DNA from: Stratiolaelaps scimitus
Lineage: Eukaryota > Arthropoda > Arachnida > Mesostigmata > Laelapidae
Direction of reading: 5' to 3'
Assembly (NCBI GenBank): GCA_019614645.1
Contig: JABWDB010000001.1
Coordinates: forward strand, 9,655,501 to 9,719,500
Length of the DNA stretch: 64,000 nucleotides
Positions 1 through 13,400 of this stretch are shown here, piece by piece. The position numbers and the translations under genes were made by a program. Below the pieces are notes generated by a model. It ran no database searches, was not told where the DNA came from, and was given only the letters and a program-made list of their open reading frames with translations. Every line of letters begins with the position of its first letter. The first letter of the stretch is position 1.

Positions 1-580
1 CATCTGCAGTAGCATAGCAGCAGCATTTTAACAGCTCCAGGGTTCCTACTACTCTTCTTCGTCTTCGCTCTCGATCTTTCTACCCAAGTTTATCTAATGC
101 GCCTTCTCGAATCGCGTGTGTGGGATCTAATTCAATTTGACTCTGCCTTCCTTCGAACGAGGCCCCCCCTTCTCGCCGCCGCCGCGTCCGCCGCCACTGG
201 CTGGCTGGCTGGCCCATTGCGTTTCGCCGTCCCAAATCCCCACAAGCATCGGCCCGCGTTCCGTTTTCCCACCGCCGTCTTTCCACGAGCGGCTGGCGCG
301 TTGCCGCTGTATCCCGCCGGCACATTCCCACCGCACAGTTTCGGCCCGGCCTTGCCCCGGCTCTCTGTCCTGCCCAGCGAGCTAGCCAGCCAGGCAGCCA
401 CCGACGGGACGGGGCTGATCTATCCGATACAAGTGATCTAGCAGACCGGACGAGAGGCTGACGGACGTCGAAAGAACTCTCCTCCAAGCGAACGAAACGA
501 AAGGGACCGATCCCGACGACGAACGATCGGACGGGCCGGCCGCGAGACGAGAGTGAACGTTTCAGCCTTAGAAGACGACG

Positions 581-659
581 ATGGCGGCGGCGGCGGTGGT
601 GGTGGTGATGCCGTCCACGGCTGCCACGACGACCGCGTAGGCAGCAGCAGCAGCAGCAG
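581..659. repeat. GGC/GGT triplet run followed by CAG run
   Basis: GGC repeats grade into GGT repeats at about 582-607, and about six CAG units follow at 641-659. On the minus strand the first run reads as poly-Pro/Thr, which creates spurious ORFs. Confidence 0.9.
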
Positions 660-726
660 TGGACGGAGAGCACCAGCCAACACGCATTGCACAAATTGGG
701 TTTCAACTACGACGGGTCCGCCTCCA

Positions 727-870
727 TCACAATGACAACAACAATAATATCAGTGACGACGATAACAGCTAGGACAGCTGCGGCAGTTGCAGCAGCAGCA
801 GCAGAAGCGGCTGCTGCAACAACAACAACAACATCAGCAACAACAACACCGAAAACGCCGACGACTACAA
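727..870. repeat. Degenerate CAA/CAG triplet repeat
   Basis: Imperfect ACA, CAA, CAG and GCA triplets continue for about 140 bp. A further CAG/GCG cluster lies at about 1081-1120. The density of triplets resembles polyglutamine-type coding or UTR sequence, but no long conserved frame accompanies it. Confidence 0.8.
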
Positions 871-1400
871 TGAGACGGTCCCCCGTGATAGCATGAGAAC
901 GGCCAGTAACAGAGACAACCTATAACAAAGGCATCAACAACAGCACGAACCATAGGCTGCAGCACGAAATGAGTGGGAAAAGGAAAGGGAGACACCGCAA
1001 CTAAAAACGGTTCAGGGGTCGTCGACGTCGACGGGGGCGCGGGGCGGGGCAATCGCTTTCGCCAGCCAACGCCAACGCTAACAGCAGCAGCAGCAGCGAC
1101 AGCAGCCGCGGCGGCGGCTACAGCACAGTGATCACAGTATACTAATGTGGCCCTTAGCCGATACGCAACGCTAATGATGGGCCAAGTCGGATGGGACCGA
1201 GCGTGGCAAAAAAAGAGAAAAGAGAAGCCAAGGTCGAGGAAACGGGGAAGATCAACGAGCTAGCGGCGAACACCACTTAGGTAGGGCGACACCCCCGGGG
1301 GCCAGGGCGACATCGGCAGGCGAGTTCGTTCGTTCGCTTAACACCTGGTACACCTTGCGATCAGTAAGTAAAGGAAGCATCCATTCACACATGATGATGC

Positions 1401-4400
1401 TGTCGAGTGGCCTGATTGATAACGATCGATTCGCGAAGTGTCGACAACGAGACGGAACACCGGTATGATGAGGGATGAAGAAACGCTTAGCGTTCTCGGC
1501 GCTAAGTGGTTTTGCTGCTAGATTTGAAAGCGGACGATAGAATCCACAGAAAATGATCTTGTAATCTCGCCACGGTTTAGTTATCGTTGAACATCACATG
1601 TGAATTTCAAGCTTTCAGTGAATTTTCTTGAAGTTCAAAAAAAGGGAAACAACAACCACGTATCAAGGCAAAGGAACAAATATACGAGTCCTAACCAGCC
1701 TCAAAAGTGAGGAGCGATTTATAAATCATGCTGTATATTTCACGAACTCTACCTTCTCGTAGATGTAAGTAAGTGTCAAATCTAATACCTCGCTCAAATC
1801 GTAGCTGCCCTTAATACAAGCCTGCGCAAAAACCCGCGCTTGAAAGTAGTCGCATTGATAGCGCACTGCGTGGCTATTCACATTATGCATGTGAATTTCT
1901 GCAACTTTCTGGGCCAACAAATGAGCTTACGCAGCAGCTCCGTCTCGTCAGCAAAGGCGTGCGTGCGTCAGATGCGACATGGTCATTAAGTGAGAAGCTC
2001 TCGTTTCTTCTCTCTCCCTCTCTCCCGTGTCTTATATATGTTGACGCATACGAAGGGCGATAGTTATGGCGGGCGATGCGTAGTACAGGAGAAGCTCTTC
2101 GGAAAAGTTTAAGGTGAGCACAGATGAGCCTTTAGGGAGTTCAGTCGAGGGCGATCCACGACGCTGTGAAGTGGAGGGTATGGTACAAGCGGTGCGAGGA
2201 AATACTGCCCCTCCCCCACCCACCGTAAAGCAAGGTATACGATAATACAGTAAAGGAAATTTGGCCTTCACGCGCATTTAACTGGTATCCCCATGTGGCG
2301 ATACAGACCACCAGTAGCTATCATGGAACGGTATGGCTCACGAAATATGTCGAAATAGCCTTACAGATAATGCTTATGTCGTACAGGAAACGAAGTTACG
2401 GACAGAGATGAGTGTTCCTTCAATGCGTCCATTGCGTCCAATGCGGGTTCAAATCCTATCAGACCCGTACAATCTTTGGGGTTCTTTATCATCTTTCTTT
2501 ATCTGCAAATTATCGCCAGGTACGAGGAAGGAAGAGCATAAGCAAAGGTAACCCCCACAGGTCCTCATAGTAATACCTAAGATTTAGAGCTGAGTCCTGT
2601 CAGATAGAGGAACAGCTGAGGGCCAGCTCGCAAACCAATTATTTGTTATGAATGGAAGGGATGTCCGCCGTCAAAGTAGTTAGACTAGATAGTCAGAAGA
2701 CAAAGTCGACGAGTCGTTCGAATCACGATGGTACAATGTTTGTTTTCTGGGTCAATATGCTTAATGTATCTTGGTACGTCCAGATTTCAAGTATTTCACC
2801 TTTACTTGCATTAAGTATTATACAAAAAAAATTACTTTCCATAACGAAGTACGCAGGTACGATATCTTGGAAACATATTCATCTCGCATTCAGCCCCATG
2901 CTATGTACATATAATCCGTTACATATTGAGACATTTCTAAAGTCTGTTTCTCAACACTTGTCTTCCGTTCTCCATTTCGGCGTCACGAAATTTGGTAGTT
3001 AGATAGTTGCCTAGAAATCTCGGATCAATTCCCATCGCATCTGTCCATGCGTATACTACTTTCTGATGCTGACTGGCAGGTTGCGCCGTTTGTGGAAGAA
3101 GCAACACAACTCTCAACTGAAGCGTTTCTCCCCGAGAAAGAGTACCGCGTCATCTGAGGAGTTCCATAACGACGCCTCCCGCTCGCTCCGCCCCGAGGAT
3201 CCCTTCCAGATGCCCCCGCAACTTTCCCACTAAACCGGAGTAGCTTTCGGAGAACAATGCTTCAAAGAAGCTGAGGAAGAACAACCGATGGTATCCACAG
3301 CGCGTGTGTACTCTTGTGGGCTCACGTGTGTGTGCGTGTGTCTGTATAGAGTAAATCGTGGTGAGAGTTGTAGCAATAGTTTGTGTCTGTTGGAGACAAC
3401 AGGAGGAATGGTGACGGGCCCCTGGATGTTCAGGGACCCTCTTGTGGAAACCGAAGCAGACGAAGCCAGCAAGTCGTTGGTTGGCCCGACCGAGAAGGCG
3501 GCAGTGGTTGAATTTGAGTCGCCGAGTTTTCGTGTTTTCAATCTCTCGTCGAAGGCTCGCCATACAACGCGTGCTCGACACACACACGCACGCACACTCA
3601 GATGCACACGCCGCAGCTATCTGTGCACTTGTTCTTCTGCTACACTCGGTCGTCTCTCTCTCCGCCAAGCGCGACGTCGTCATCATCTTCTGCCTCGGAG
3701 CTGCCGCTGGCGCATGCTTCCCCAGTCGCCTCCCCCGGCGCTGCTCTCAGAAGATGGAGGAGGACTTGTGGGCCGAAGCCCATCCTGGAGTTTGTGCCTA
3801 GGGTTTGGACCTTGGACCTCGGACTTGCCTAGTCTAGCCCATCCCATCCCAGCCTAGACCTCTCGTGATTCCGGCTTTTCGCTGTTCGCCTCCTTTTGCC
3901 GGTCGGCGTTTCCTTCCTGCTGGTTGTTCAGTTCATCCATCCCCCACTTCGGCAAGGCACTTGCTTGGAAGGCGAGTTCAGAAGTTGGGGAAGGAATGGC
4001 TAAGGGGGGACAACGACGACAACGACAGCGGCAGCAGCGACAAGCAAGCGTGAAACGTGGGTTGGGGGGGGGTCTTGAGGGGTAGACAGCAACAGGCGGA
4101 TGAGGATCACCGGCCGGGGAAACGCTCAGTCGAGGATGCTACTAGTGGTCTTCGCTTTCCATGGAGATGCCAGGCACCGCCGCCGCGCCCTACACTTCCA
4201 TTCGGCTCGTTCTGTTCTGCCAGAGCCGGTGGAGCTTCTGCCTTATGTAGCCTTCTCCAGACTCTCAGGACGCGCGCCGTTGTGCGTTGGACGGTGGCGA
4301 CATACTCCGTCGTCCGTCACGCTTGATGCGATTCTAAGGACAGACCTCCTCTCCAGGCACACTTCACCCTTCTCCGTTCCCGACTATCAGGGTTACTTCT

Positions 4401-5085
4401 CGGCCTGCAGCTTTGAGGCCAGGCTCGGCTTTGCTCGGCTCTGCCAACGGAACTGGAGGGGGCTGGGAGTTACGTAGTCCGTTCCTCCCCGTCTATCGCA
4501 ATCTCCGAAGAAATCCTACCGTCGTTCTTGACCTTACGACCAGAAGCGGATATTCAACAACGGACAAGATTACTCTCTGGCTCTATGGCTCAGTTGTTGA
4601 CAATGAAGGACGTCACCGAAGAATACTTGGCGAGAATACTGGAAAAGCAGGGCCTTGAGCGATGAGCCAGCAACTGATATCGAATCTGGCTTAACAATCA
4701 GTGCGTGAATCTGGCTTGCCTGTGCGTGATCACCACTGTGATGCACTACACCAGATATTTTAGGTGTTATTAGTCTATGACTAGAGCGAGTACAGATAAT
4801 TTGCAATTACCATTATATACTATATAAGTGTATATCTATAATATATTTTCAAAGAACTCTCTGTATCTTCACAAACAGTGTGAAATAAATGCGATATATA
4901 TATATGGATTATATTTTTAGCTCGTTGGCTGAGTGTTACGGGAGTGCGAATGATGCCATTCGTGCCTTATATGATGTGGTTTCGCATCTAGCTAATCGGT
5001 GCTATTTGAACAAACGGATAGATTGTCTCGAAACTAGCGCTGATCGTAAACAAACCGTACCCAAACTAATAAACGAAGTAGACCT
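1401..5085. other. Spacer, GC-rich island at 3.1-4.7 kb, then spacer
   Basis: AT-richer DNA at 1.4-3.1 kb carries two unassigned ORFs (1726-1920 minus and 2652-3002 plus) with ordinary composition but no recognisable family. The island at 3.1-4.7 kb has CA/TG-rich patches and only overlapping shadow ORFs. Confidence 0.5.
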
Positions 5086-5160
5086 CTAACAAATTCACGA
5101 TGGCTGACTCGTTAACAAATTGTCGATTCAAATGCCTGACTAGTTAACAAATTCACGCAA
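5086..5160. repeat. Short tandem repeat, about 2.5 copies of a 26-32 bp unit
   Basis: Each copy begins with (t/c)TAACAAATT, and the first two close with CTGACT followed by CG or AG. Copies are at about 5086-5111 and 5112-5143, with a partial one at 5144-5160. The second copy carries a few extra bases in the middle. It lies about 450 bp upstream of the recognisable reverse-transcriptase relic, so it may belong to the element's 5' part or to unrelated spacer. Confidence 0.7.
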
Positions 5161-5597
5161 ATAATGTAGCATACGATCTGAGAGGCAAAAGAGAACTCCG
5201 TGGTAGATTACAGAATATCCACGATTACAAGAGATCCAACATCAGGCAGTCCACCGAAGTCGTATGAGGCCTAAGATGTGCTCCATGTAGATTTGATTAA
5301 AAACGGTACACTGTCGATCACAAGAACAAGCAAGAATAGAGTATTATTAGAAGTCCCTCTGACAAAAGCACAGAAAGTCCATATGTAAGTATGTATGGCT
5401 GAGATATCCTACGAAGGTTACTCGTACTGCATGCCCAGTAGAGTCACAAAACTAATAGATCACTTTCGTAGTGTGGTTGATTTGAGGGACAGCGACGGCA
5501 CGATATACACGATGATATATGATATACAAGATGGAAGGAATAAGATGTTCGGTAGCAAGATTCGATGTCGAAAACAGTTTGAGAGATCGGAAGTTGC

Positions 5598-6870
5598 CGG
5601 AGCTATACGCTTGATCTGTCGAAGGGCAAGGCTCCAGAGTCAGACGCGGTGAGGAATGAGCATATCAGACACGTCGGTTATGATTGGACGTCATTATCCA
5701 ATGCCTGTTTGAGGTCAGGTGACGTAGCCGCCAGGTAGATCTCAGTGGTTCCAAAAGGTTATAGGGTGGGAACAAGGCCGTTCTCATAGCGAGGAATAGG
5801 GAATAACAGTGACGTGTATGTAAACTACTACTTTCTCTTGTAGTTCAGCGGCTGTTAACCTATTTCTATAGTAAATTGGAAAATGGTTCTGTCTCGTGAG
5901 AAAGATGGACTTTAAATAAACCGTAGCACTATGAATGCGTGCGAAATTCTCCTGCAGAGAATCGATATAGCATTAAGTAAAAAAAGCATGCCACAATGTG
6001 AATCATCTGTTGACTTGTAATCTGCTTTTGATTCAGGTCCAAGACAGCCGGTACTCAAGCGCCTGGCGTCATCGGGTGTCGGAGTAATCATACTCAAAGT
6101 TCTGAAAGACATTCTGCAGGAAAATCCCATACTCATGGACGATAGTGTATATGTAAGCGAAGGATTGACGCAAACAAATGAGTTTACGCAAGGAAATAAT
6201 GTATCGCTGCTTCTGTTCTCAGTACTCATAGCTGATCTGCCGGCGACACTGAAAAACCGTATTAGCAGTTTTCATCTCCAGAAATCGCTTGCCACACTTA
6301 GTCATTGTGTGAAAAAAATTGGATTGGAAGTTAATATGCAGAAAACTAGCATGAAGTTTCGGCATCGAGGTAAGCTGTCAGGCACAGATGCCCTACAGTT
6401 GGATACGCAAGACATAAAATATGTGTACGAGTTTATCAATCTTGGGGTCACAATTACAACTATGAAACAGTATTTCACGGTCCACATAACAGAGCGCTAC
6501 CGCAGAGCATTAGTGGCAGCCGGCGAACTCAGAAAATCAAGAGATCTGTCACTGCCAACCGCTGTTGCATTCAATATGAAAATAGATTGCTGTACGTCAA
6601 ATAGCTTCCGGAGGATATGGAAGATGCACGATAGGTCTGATGGCACTTCTGGTTCGAGTAAACGCGGCTTTTCTAAAGATCCTTATGCGCCTCCGTTGCT
6701 CAGTGGGCAATGATATTGTATGCCTGCTAGCGAAGACTCCATTGCTGACCGAGGAGCTCAAATATCGTTTTGATTTGCCAACAACCTCAGTGTACCAAGC
6801 ATTCCTACAGAGCTATGAAGAGTAATTCGCAGATGCAGACAAGGAACTCCTTGTAACCGACGCCTACAAG
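5598..6870 (+). pseudogene. Decayed non-LTR retrotransposon (LINE) reverse transcriptase
   Basis: This is a relic of the reverse transcriptase that copies LINE RNA into the genome. The first part reads in one frame. A KGKAP motif lies at about 5619-5633, in the place of the kapGpDgi block that opens the RT domain. An RGIG match to the YRGIsLL block follows at 5790-5801. The next stretch (about 5816-5890) is shifted and reads QRLLTYF. The original frame returns from about 5931, with a motif A remnant (GAC at 6012-6014, then SAFDS at 6021-6035) and a motif B remnant (QGNNVSLLLF, 6189-6218). GLEVNMQKT (about 6321) and NLGVTIT follow. After about 6638 the frame shifts again into the post-RT region, ending near DKELLVTDAY (about 6837-6866). 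In-frame stops lie at 5736-5738, 5787-5789, 6018-6020 and 6823-6825. The YxDD catalytic box expected near 6279 is missing. The element is plainly dead. The clade and the 5' and 3' ends were not resolved, and no endonuclease domain was recognised. Confidence 0.9.
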
Positions 6871-8465
6871 TTGCTAGGTTGCTGCCGATTGCAGGGTAGA
6901 GATGCCTTGAGTGCGTTCGTGTGAGAAATAAGGAGAGTCTGGGAGATATTGACGGAGGAGGGATGATACGTGAATCAAACGGCGGCGTAGCGAGTCGATA
7001 GAACGGATCTTCCCGTCTGAGGAATGGCGAGGATGTGTTAAGAAGAAGAAAGAGCCGATGTCCGCTAGCTGCTGAAACTAGCTCCACACGTCGACTCCGA
7101 GGGTTTCGCTACGGGCGCCGTCTCTTCCTTGAGTGGTCCCGCCGCCGGTTGCCAGAGGAAATACCAGACGCTGGCCGAAGCTGCTGCAGCAGCAGCCGCC
7201 GCGAGCCAGCGAGCGAACGAACGGGAGGAATAACTATCCGTGATTGCCTTCCTCTGGAGAGTAAGACTTTTCGAATCTTTTTCACTTCTTGATTCCTACT
7301 AGAGTTAGGTAGCGTCTAGCTACTAGCTATTTACCTCCTTTCCCTTCCCTGAAAGTACAGACAAGTCTCTTTGCAGGGTGCAGGAGTCTTTCGTATGGAT
7401 TCCTTTTACGTTGGCCCCCTAGTCTCCGGGCCAAATCAAATATTCGCGGCAGACAGGGTAAGCGAGAGAGAGAGAGACTGGAAGAGAAGGATCCTACCGC
7501 GGAAGTCGGCTGCGGGCGCGCGTCTGTCGCGGACGGTGGTACTCAGCCGAACCGAGAAGGAGGAGCTTTTTGAAACCGGCAGCTGCATAGCGGAAGCGAA
7601 TCTAGCCTAGCAATGTCTGCGCAGGCCGACCTTGTGCTATCGGGACCGGTGTGCCGGCGGGCTTTTCCGTTACAGTGTAATTCCCCCGAATTTCTCTCGC
7701 ATTCGCTTAGTGGCCGGAGTGGGCGAACATAAACAAAACAGAGAGGGCAACCGGGGCCTCTTTGTCTGATTAGATACCTATTTGTGGCACTGCTTATAAA
7801 CGCGTTCACTATGTCAATATCGAGGTATTGTATTGCCGACAGTGAAACATACTTAAATTAAGATGCACGCAAAACGTTGGCAGTTGCCATTTCAGCCAGG
7901 CAAAAATATGAATTACGTCAATTATAGGGAGATCAATCCTATCATTGGCTACTTGGTAGCACAAAGCATCCGAAACCACCACAGAAGGGGTGTATTTTCA
8001 CTTGGCAAGGCTCGCCGACTGGCACCACTAGGTTGAATCGGGGTGGAAATGCATACGATTGATACGTATCACAATTGGGCTTCCAGGGCGGGCCGTTCTC
8101 GGACTGCGTCAGTTTCATATTTATATATAAATAATACAATATAACTATGTTGTGTACCCTCTAGTGACTCTGTTTATCTACACTTACTTTCAACGTGATC
8201 GATCTCACGTCGCTATAGAGTGATACATTTTATTATAGGTATAGAACGTAGCTGGCTTCTATGTCTAAAACTGGCTAGGGTGTCCGAATGAAGATGAAAT
8301 TTAAGTTGGTCCTTTTAATGAGTTTTCGTTGCTATTATGGTCTATAATACAGCTGAATCTCGTGAAGTAAATGTAAATAAATGCTACCTTCGAAGTGAAA
8401 GAGCTGAATAGCTTGTCTTCCTAAAATATAGATACAAATAGGTGAAGAAATAAGGAGAGACAGGC

Positions 8466-8469
<4 letters not shown>

Positions 8470-8507
<38 letters not shown>

Positions 8508-8508
8508 G
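8470..8508. repeat. (TA)n microsatellite
   Basis: A pure TA run of about 15 units, followed by a short interrupted TA segment and a GA patch (about 8509-8530). Confidence 0.95.
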
Positions 8509-11278
8509 GAGAGAGAGAAAGATAGAGAGATAGCGTATCGAATGGTGAGCATCAGGAAACATTTACAGGCACCGAAGGGACCGACCGATATCCGAAGGTC
8601 GTCTCCATCAAGCCTCACTGAATGAGTGGTAGGCTGACACGGCAATGAATGGCTGCACAAGCGAGTGATGGGCCGTAATGGACGAGTATGAATCTACCGA
8701 CTCCTCTAAATGATCTCCATTCTCAGTCGACAGAGGACCTCTCTGGTGGCTCCAATGCCCAGAGGGCCAGCTCGGGGCATATAGCCTCCGTTCGGGACGA
8801 ACCGAAAAAGATTGTGTAAGCGAAGATTTGCCTTCGACTGCTATTCTACCTGGCATGCATCAGCAGCATTGGTCCACCTATGCGAGAGCATCCACAGGTT
8901 GCTTTCTCTCAGATAGAAGCGTACGTGGCCTCCGCGCGCTCCTATCTCTGTTACTCGAACGCAACCCCCGCCCCGCAGCGCCTCAACACGGACCACCCGA
9001 AGCGGAGTAAGCCGACTGCAGTGGATAAGGGTTAGGGAGGCGTAACGACGGAATCAGCAGCAGATGCGGCAGCAGCTGCAGTAACACTAGCTCAGCACAC
9101 GCACAGAGCTGTGCCGCTACTCTCGGCGACGGTTCGGCACGGCAGCCCCGCTCGAATCCCGATGCCATCGTCCAGTCCACAATAGAGACAGGAGATGTTG
9201 CGCGAAGGAGGGGTTCCGCACATGGGAGAAGCGTCCGCAGTAGTCCACTCATCGTCGGGCGAGACTCTCCCGGTAGCGGGTGGCCCTCATGCTCCCAGTG
9301 GCTCGTTGGTCTTGCAACCGATTCGGTGTGCTCTGCTTCGGCGGCCTCTGCTGCCACGGCTGCTATGTATTCCGCCACCGCGACCGCCACCGCCAGCAGT
9401 TTCTCTGCATTCTGCCCTCGGCCATGCCGACCGTTGTTATCCCGGCCATGGTGCAATCAATATCATTGGCATTGCTATAAGCAGCTGCTGTCGAGACTTG
9501 TAGCAGCTGTTGCGGACGGACCCCTACGTCTACGTTTCTCTCTTCCAATAGGTGCGGTGAACATACCACTGCTGCTGCTGCTGTGGGTCGCATAGGGCGG
9601 CCGCCGCGCGAGTTGAATGTCCGAATGAGCCCCTGGCTGGCCGAATCGGTGGTTGAGTTTCCGTCGAGCCGTCGCTTCGTCGCCAGTCGTATGGGCAGAG
9701 TGCGAGATACACCACAAGATGAAGGGTCTTGAGGACGGCAACTGAGGAGGACAAACCAAATGATGGCTGTGGGTATTCAGGCGTTCCTTCAGCTGCCAAC
9801 CAGACGCAGCGGACCGTCGCGAGAATTGTGGCAAACAGGTGACGGGATCTGATTGACAAGGTGTTGCCCTCCTATCGCTTCGTTTGCCATGACGTTTGCA
9901 TGCAGATCGTGCAGTGACTCGTGATCTTGGTAGATGATCGCTTAATGGAACTATTGGAACTACGGACTACGTTAGTGGCGCATCCCTTGAAAAATCCTCA
10001 CGTGTGCACGTTCAGCTATTCATACTTGCATACGCGTGATATTCCAATTCAGTAGTGAGCAACGCGTTGGCTGGCACATGTTAGACTGTTTTTATCCAGA
10101 GATGCTATTTGCTCCGATACATGTTAGTCGACCTGAACGCCATCGCGTCCATTTCTTTAGTCTCGGTCTTCGGCAAACCTTCAGCGTCGGCAGTTGGTAT
10201 TTCCTACTCACAGCAGAAACGTATCTCAGAAGAGACGTTTTTACCTGCCCGTGGGAAAAATGGGGCAAACAGCTTCGGAGAAAGGCGTCGAACTTCGAAA
10301 TAGACATCGAAGACGCGGCTCGGCCGACATCTGGCTAACCATAGGTCGACTGATTCTGCTGAAACGAAATGTAGTGTACAATTGAGGTGTCGGCCAGTGG
10401 ACGTGCTCTACCTACGTGAGTGAGTATGCCAGCAAGGGGGACGGGGCACAGTGAAACGGAGGGGGTATTTTTTTTGTTCAGGACGCGATTCCTGTTTTCG
10501 CTTTGCCGCGGCTGCGGCTCCTGCGCCGTTTACCTGAGCGACCAGCTCGCTTAGACCTAGAACGTCTTTTGGAAGACCTCCACAGCAGCTCTGCTCTCTA
10601 CTGTTGAAGATACAATTGTTTGCTCGGATGCTTCTCCTGGCCGCGGGTCCGACTGACCGACCACCGCTCCGAGGCCGGAAAACACTCAAGCTACTGCGCC
10701 GGCCCGGGTTCACACCGAGTCTCTCTGCGTGGAAGCGTCTCTCTGCTCACGTCGTCAGCCGACCAGGGTGTCGCCATGAATACTGAGCTGGGCCGTTGAG
10801 TAGGCCCACCGTCCCCGGAGTGCGGCCAACCTAACATCGTTTAGACTAGAGGTAAGGCTCACTCCCTCTCTCCACCACTAAAGGCCTAACTGGCCGATGT
10901 ACCTATATATATATGGACGCATCATCATCTGTCTGCATTTGCTTAGCATGAACGCCACATAATGATGCGACCAAGACAAATCGAGAACATGGCACGATAA
11001 TGGGAAGTGCGATGAGGGTCAAGTTGGCCGGACCCAGGTTGAATCTTTTTCAGTCAAGTCAGAAATAAGTTGTGACGCGCCTTTAGACAAATCCCATTGA
11101 CATGCGGGCAGAGGCAGAGAACTTGCATCTGACCGGTCCCAGGCATTTCTGCTTGGTGCTCTCGAGTGCAGGCAGCTGGAAGCCTAAACAGAGAGCATGC
11201 CGACTGGTATGGAAAACGGCATGGCTACAAATCAGTTTTGGAGGAGTTTTGCTGAAAAATCCAGCCAATTCGCAAACA

Positions 11279-11295
11279 TACACACACACACACAC
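11279..11295. repeat. (CA)n microsatellite
   Basis: A short CA run at the end of a GC-rich stretch. A complementary-type TG run follows at about 11623-11640. Confidence 0.9.
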
Positions 11296-13367
11296 GCATC
11301 AGGACACATATACCTCATCCAGGCAAAGGCCACACCATCGCTTTTGTTGGCTCCCCTCTCGCGGCCTCTCCACAGAGATCAGGCCTTGTCTACTCACACC
11401 CGTCGGTTCCGCCAGGTATCATCTACAGCGTCGCTTGTGCAGCCATCCAGGAATGTTATCTCGGCCTTGCTTCCCTGACGTTGCTCTTCTGCCGGCCTAC
11501 CGACAAGGCCTTGTATAGGACCGGTTCCCCTTCGTTCGGTTCCGTTCTCGAGACGGTTTCTTTACTTGGTAGAAGATCTAGCGCAAGAAAGCGTGATAGA
11601 AAAAAGAGGAAACCAGAGCGTGCGTGTGTGTGTGTGTATGTGTTTCTCTGCAAGCGTGTAGGTGGGCAGGTGGAAGCGTGCGAAGGAGGTAGAGAAAGAA
11701 CCATCCGCTCCGTAACGTTTTCCCAATACGGCGGTAGCATTTTCTCTGGCGGCGCTCGGACGACTCGACTGCCGACGACCGACCAAGTGAAAAAGAGAGA
11801 GAGAGAGAAAGAAAAGGCCAGGGAGGTGCATCGCTATCCGTTGTTCCAGGATGCCTCAGTGCAGCCTCCGGGCGTTTCTCCTCCGTCTTCGTTTGAGGCT
11901 GCCGTCGACTCTTTGCCAGATTCTTGCCGACCTCGGTCGGCTCTGAGCTAGACATCATCAAGAGTGTCTCGATGTCTGCTTATTCGATGCCGAGTAACTC
12001 GCTGCCTCGTTCTACCCTTCTCTCCATTGTGTGCCATTTGAGTCCTTTTGAGAATGCGTCTCCCATGCGTGGCGGTGGTGGTGGTGGTAGTAGAAGTCAA
12101 ACAGTACTCGCGACGCTGGAAATGGTCCTGTATCGTTATGGATCCAAAGCGAAATGGCAGAATACGACGAATCCCAACGTATACGAAAGCCATCGAGATC
12201 ATAAAATAGGCTTTATTAGATAGGGCATAATATACAATAGGGTACCATCCACTTGGTGTTACAAGCTGGCAAACATTTCATACACCTAATCTGTATATGG
12301 CTTACTCAATTGTACATCTTATCCTATGCCAGGTGGCATGTGTGGATAATGTCAATCATAGTGCTACATTTTCCAGCTCTATTCATGAATCTAATCGTAA
12401 TCGAATTTGTGAATTTAACCCCAGCACTAATCGATAAAGCATTTCTAGCTGAAATGAGCATACTCCCTGTTGTGTTAGCTAGCATTGAATTGCAGCTTAT
12501 CGGATTGGATGATCGGAATAAAAACCTTTTAAGTGTTTGAAATTCATACACAGCGTATTCTTGGAACCACTGCAAAGGAGTCCGCAAACGCTGTGCAGTG
12601 ATGATATTTGGATACGTTACATAGCCTTGGGACAACCTACAACAATGTGGATACGTCTCTAAAGATGAATCGTCTTTGCCTCGTAGTACTGCTTAGTGCT
12701 GTGCGTTTAATGGGGACCAGTAGTGGCGCCTTGGATCCCAAAAGGCTCAGGTCCGCGACGAAGCCAGTTAGTTCTTTGATTGGACGGACTGAAGCGAAAA
12801 ATAGCGCCTGCTAGAGATGGGGAAGTTGGAGACGTCTCGTTAATAGATATAGATTGATGGGCCACGTCGCGGATGTCTTCGAGTCACAGCCAAGATAATG
12901 AGGTTGCCTCCGCTTCGGTCGATTCCCCACTTCTCTCTGGCTCCGGTAGCACACGAAGATCAGAGGAGAGCACTGAAAGATCAAGAGACCCGGATTTCCA
13001 GTGTCCTGCCGTGAGGTTGTTGGTTGTATTCGCGTTCGCTGTTCGTAGCCGATATAGAATTAAATACCAATGGTCTCATCCGGTCTCAGTGCCAGATGTG
13101 CTACACAAACGTAGTTCGGCTTAAGCATAACATCTCGAGATATTCATGAATACGCTGGTATATCGTAAACTTCATCCAGTATTCGAAGGGTTACTGGCTT
13201 GTTAGCATAGTATTGCCATAACACCAACGCACTGCCCCGCACTCTGTGATGGGTTTTTCATCATCAACCTAATAGGTAGCATATTACACCGCTGTGTGAG
13301 CTGAAAGACCGGCGCTTTGCACGACCGAGGGAAGAAATTGAGGGCATAGACAACGATCGTGCCATCA

Positions 13368-13400
13368 CACATGTGTGTGTGTGTACGTACGTGTGTGTGC
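13368..13400. repeat. (TG)n with ACGT interruption
   Basis: Two TG runs are separated by a short (ACGT)-type segment at the left border of a GC-rich island. Confidence 0.85.

Larger units (their letters stand above)
1..1400. other. GC-rich island, no gene recognised
   Basis: Open frames on both strands overlap here because stop codons are rare. The densest triplet repeats lie at 0.58-1.12 kb. No domain or conserved motif was seen in any frame. Confidence 0.6.
6871..12230. other. GC-rich islands with AT spacers, no gene recognised
   Basis: Islands at about 6.9-7.8, 8.6-9.9 and 10.4-12.2 kb alternate with AT-rich spacers (7.8-8.6 and 9.9-10.4 kb). The overlapping ORFs at 9.2-9.9 kb are Ala/Pro/Ser-rich in several frames at once, as expected of non-coding GC-rich DNA. 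Confidence 0.5.

Noticed and set aside
2447..2457. GGTTCAAATCC, identical to a tRNA B-box consensus
   Set aside because: The flanking bases do not form a T-arm stem and no A-box or acceptor stem could be placed.
10036..10338. ORF with DIEDAARP near its end, resembling the IEDxxRxGRP block of mariner transposases
   Set aside because: Only about 10 residues match, the flanks do not align and no catalytic block follows.
12790..12900. Short frame with RLMGHV, like the RLRWxGHV block after the RT in some LINEs
   Set aside because: About 20 residues only, and no RT or other LINE block was found upstream in the same region.
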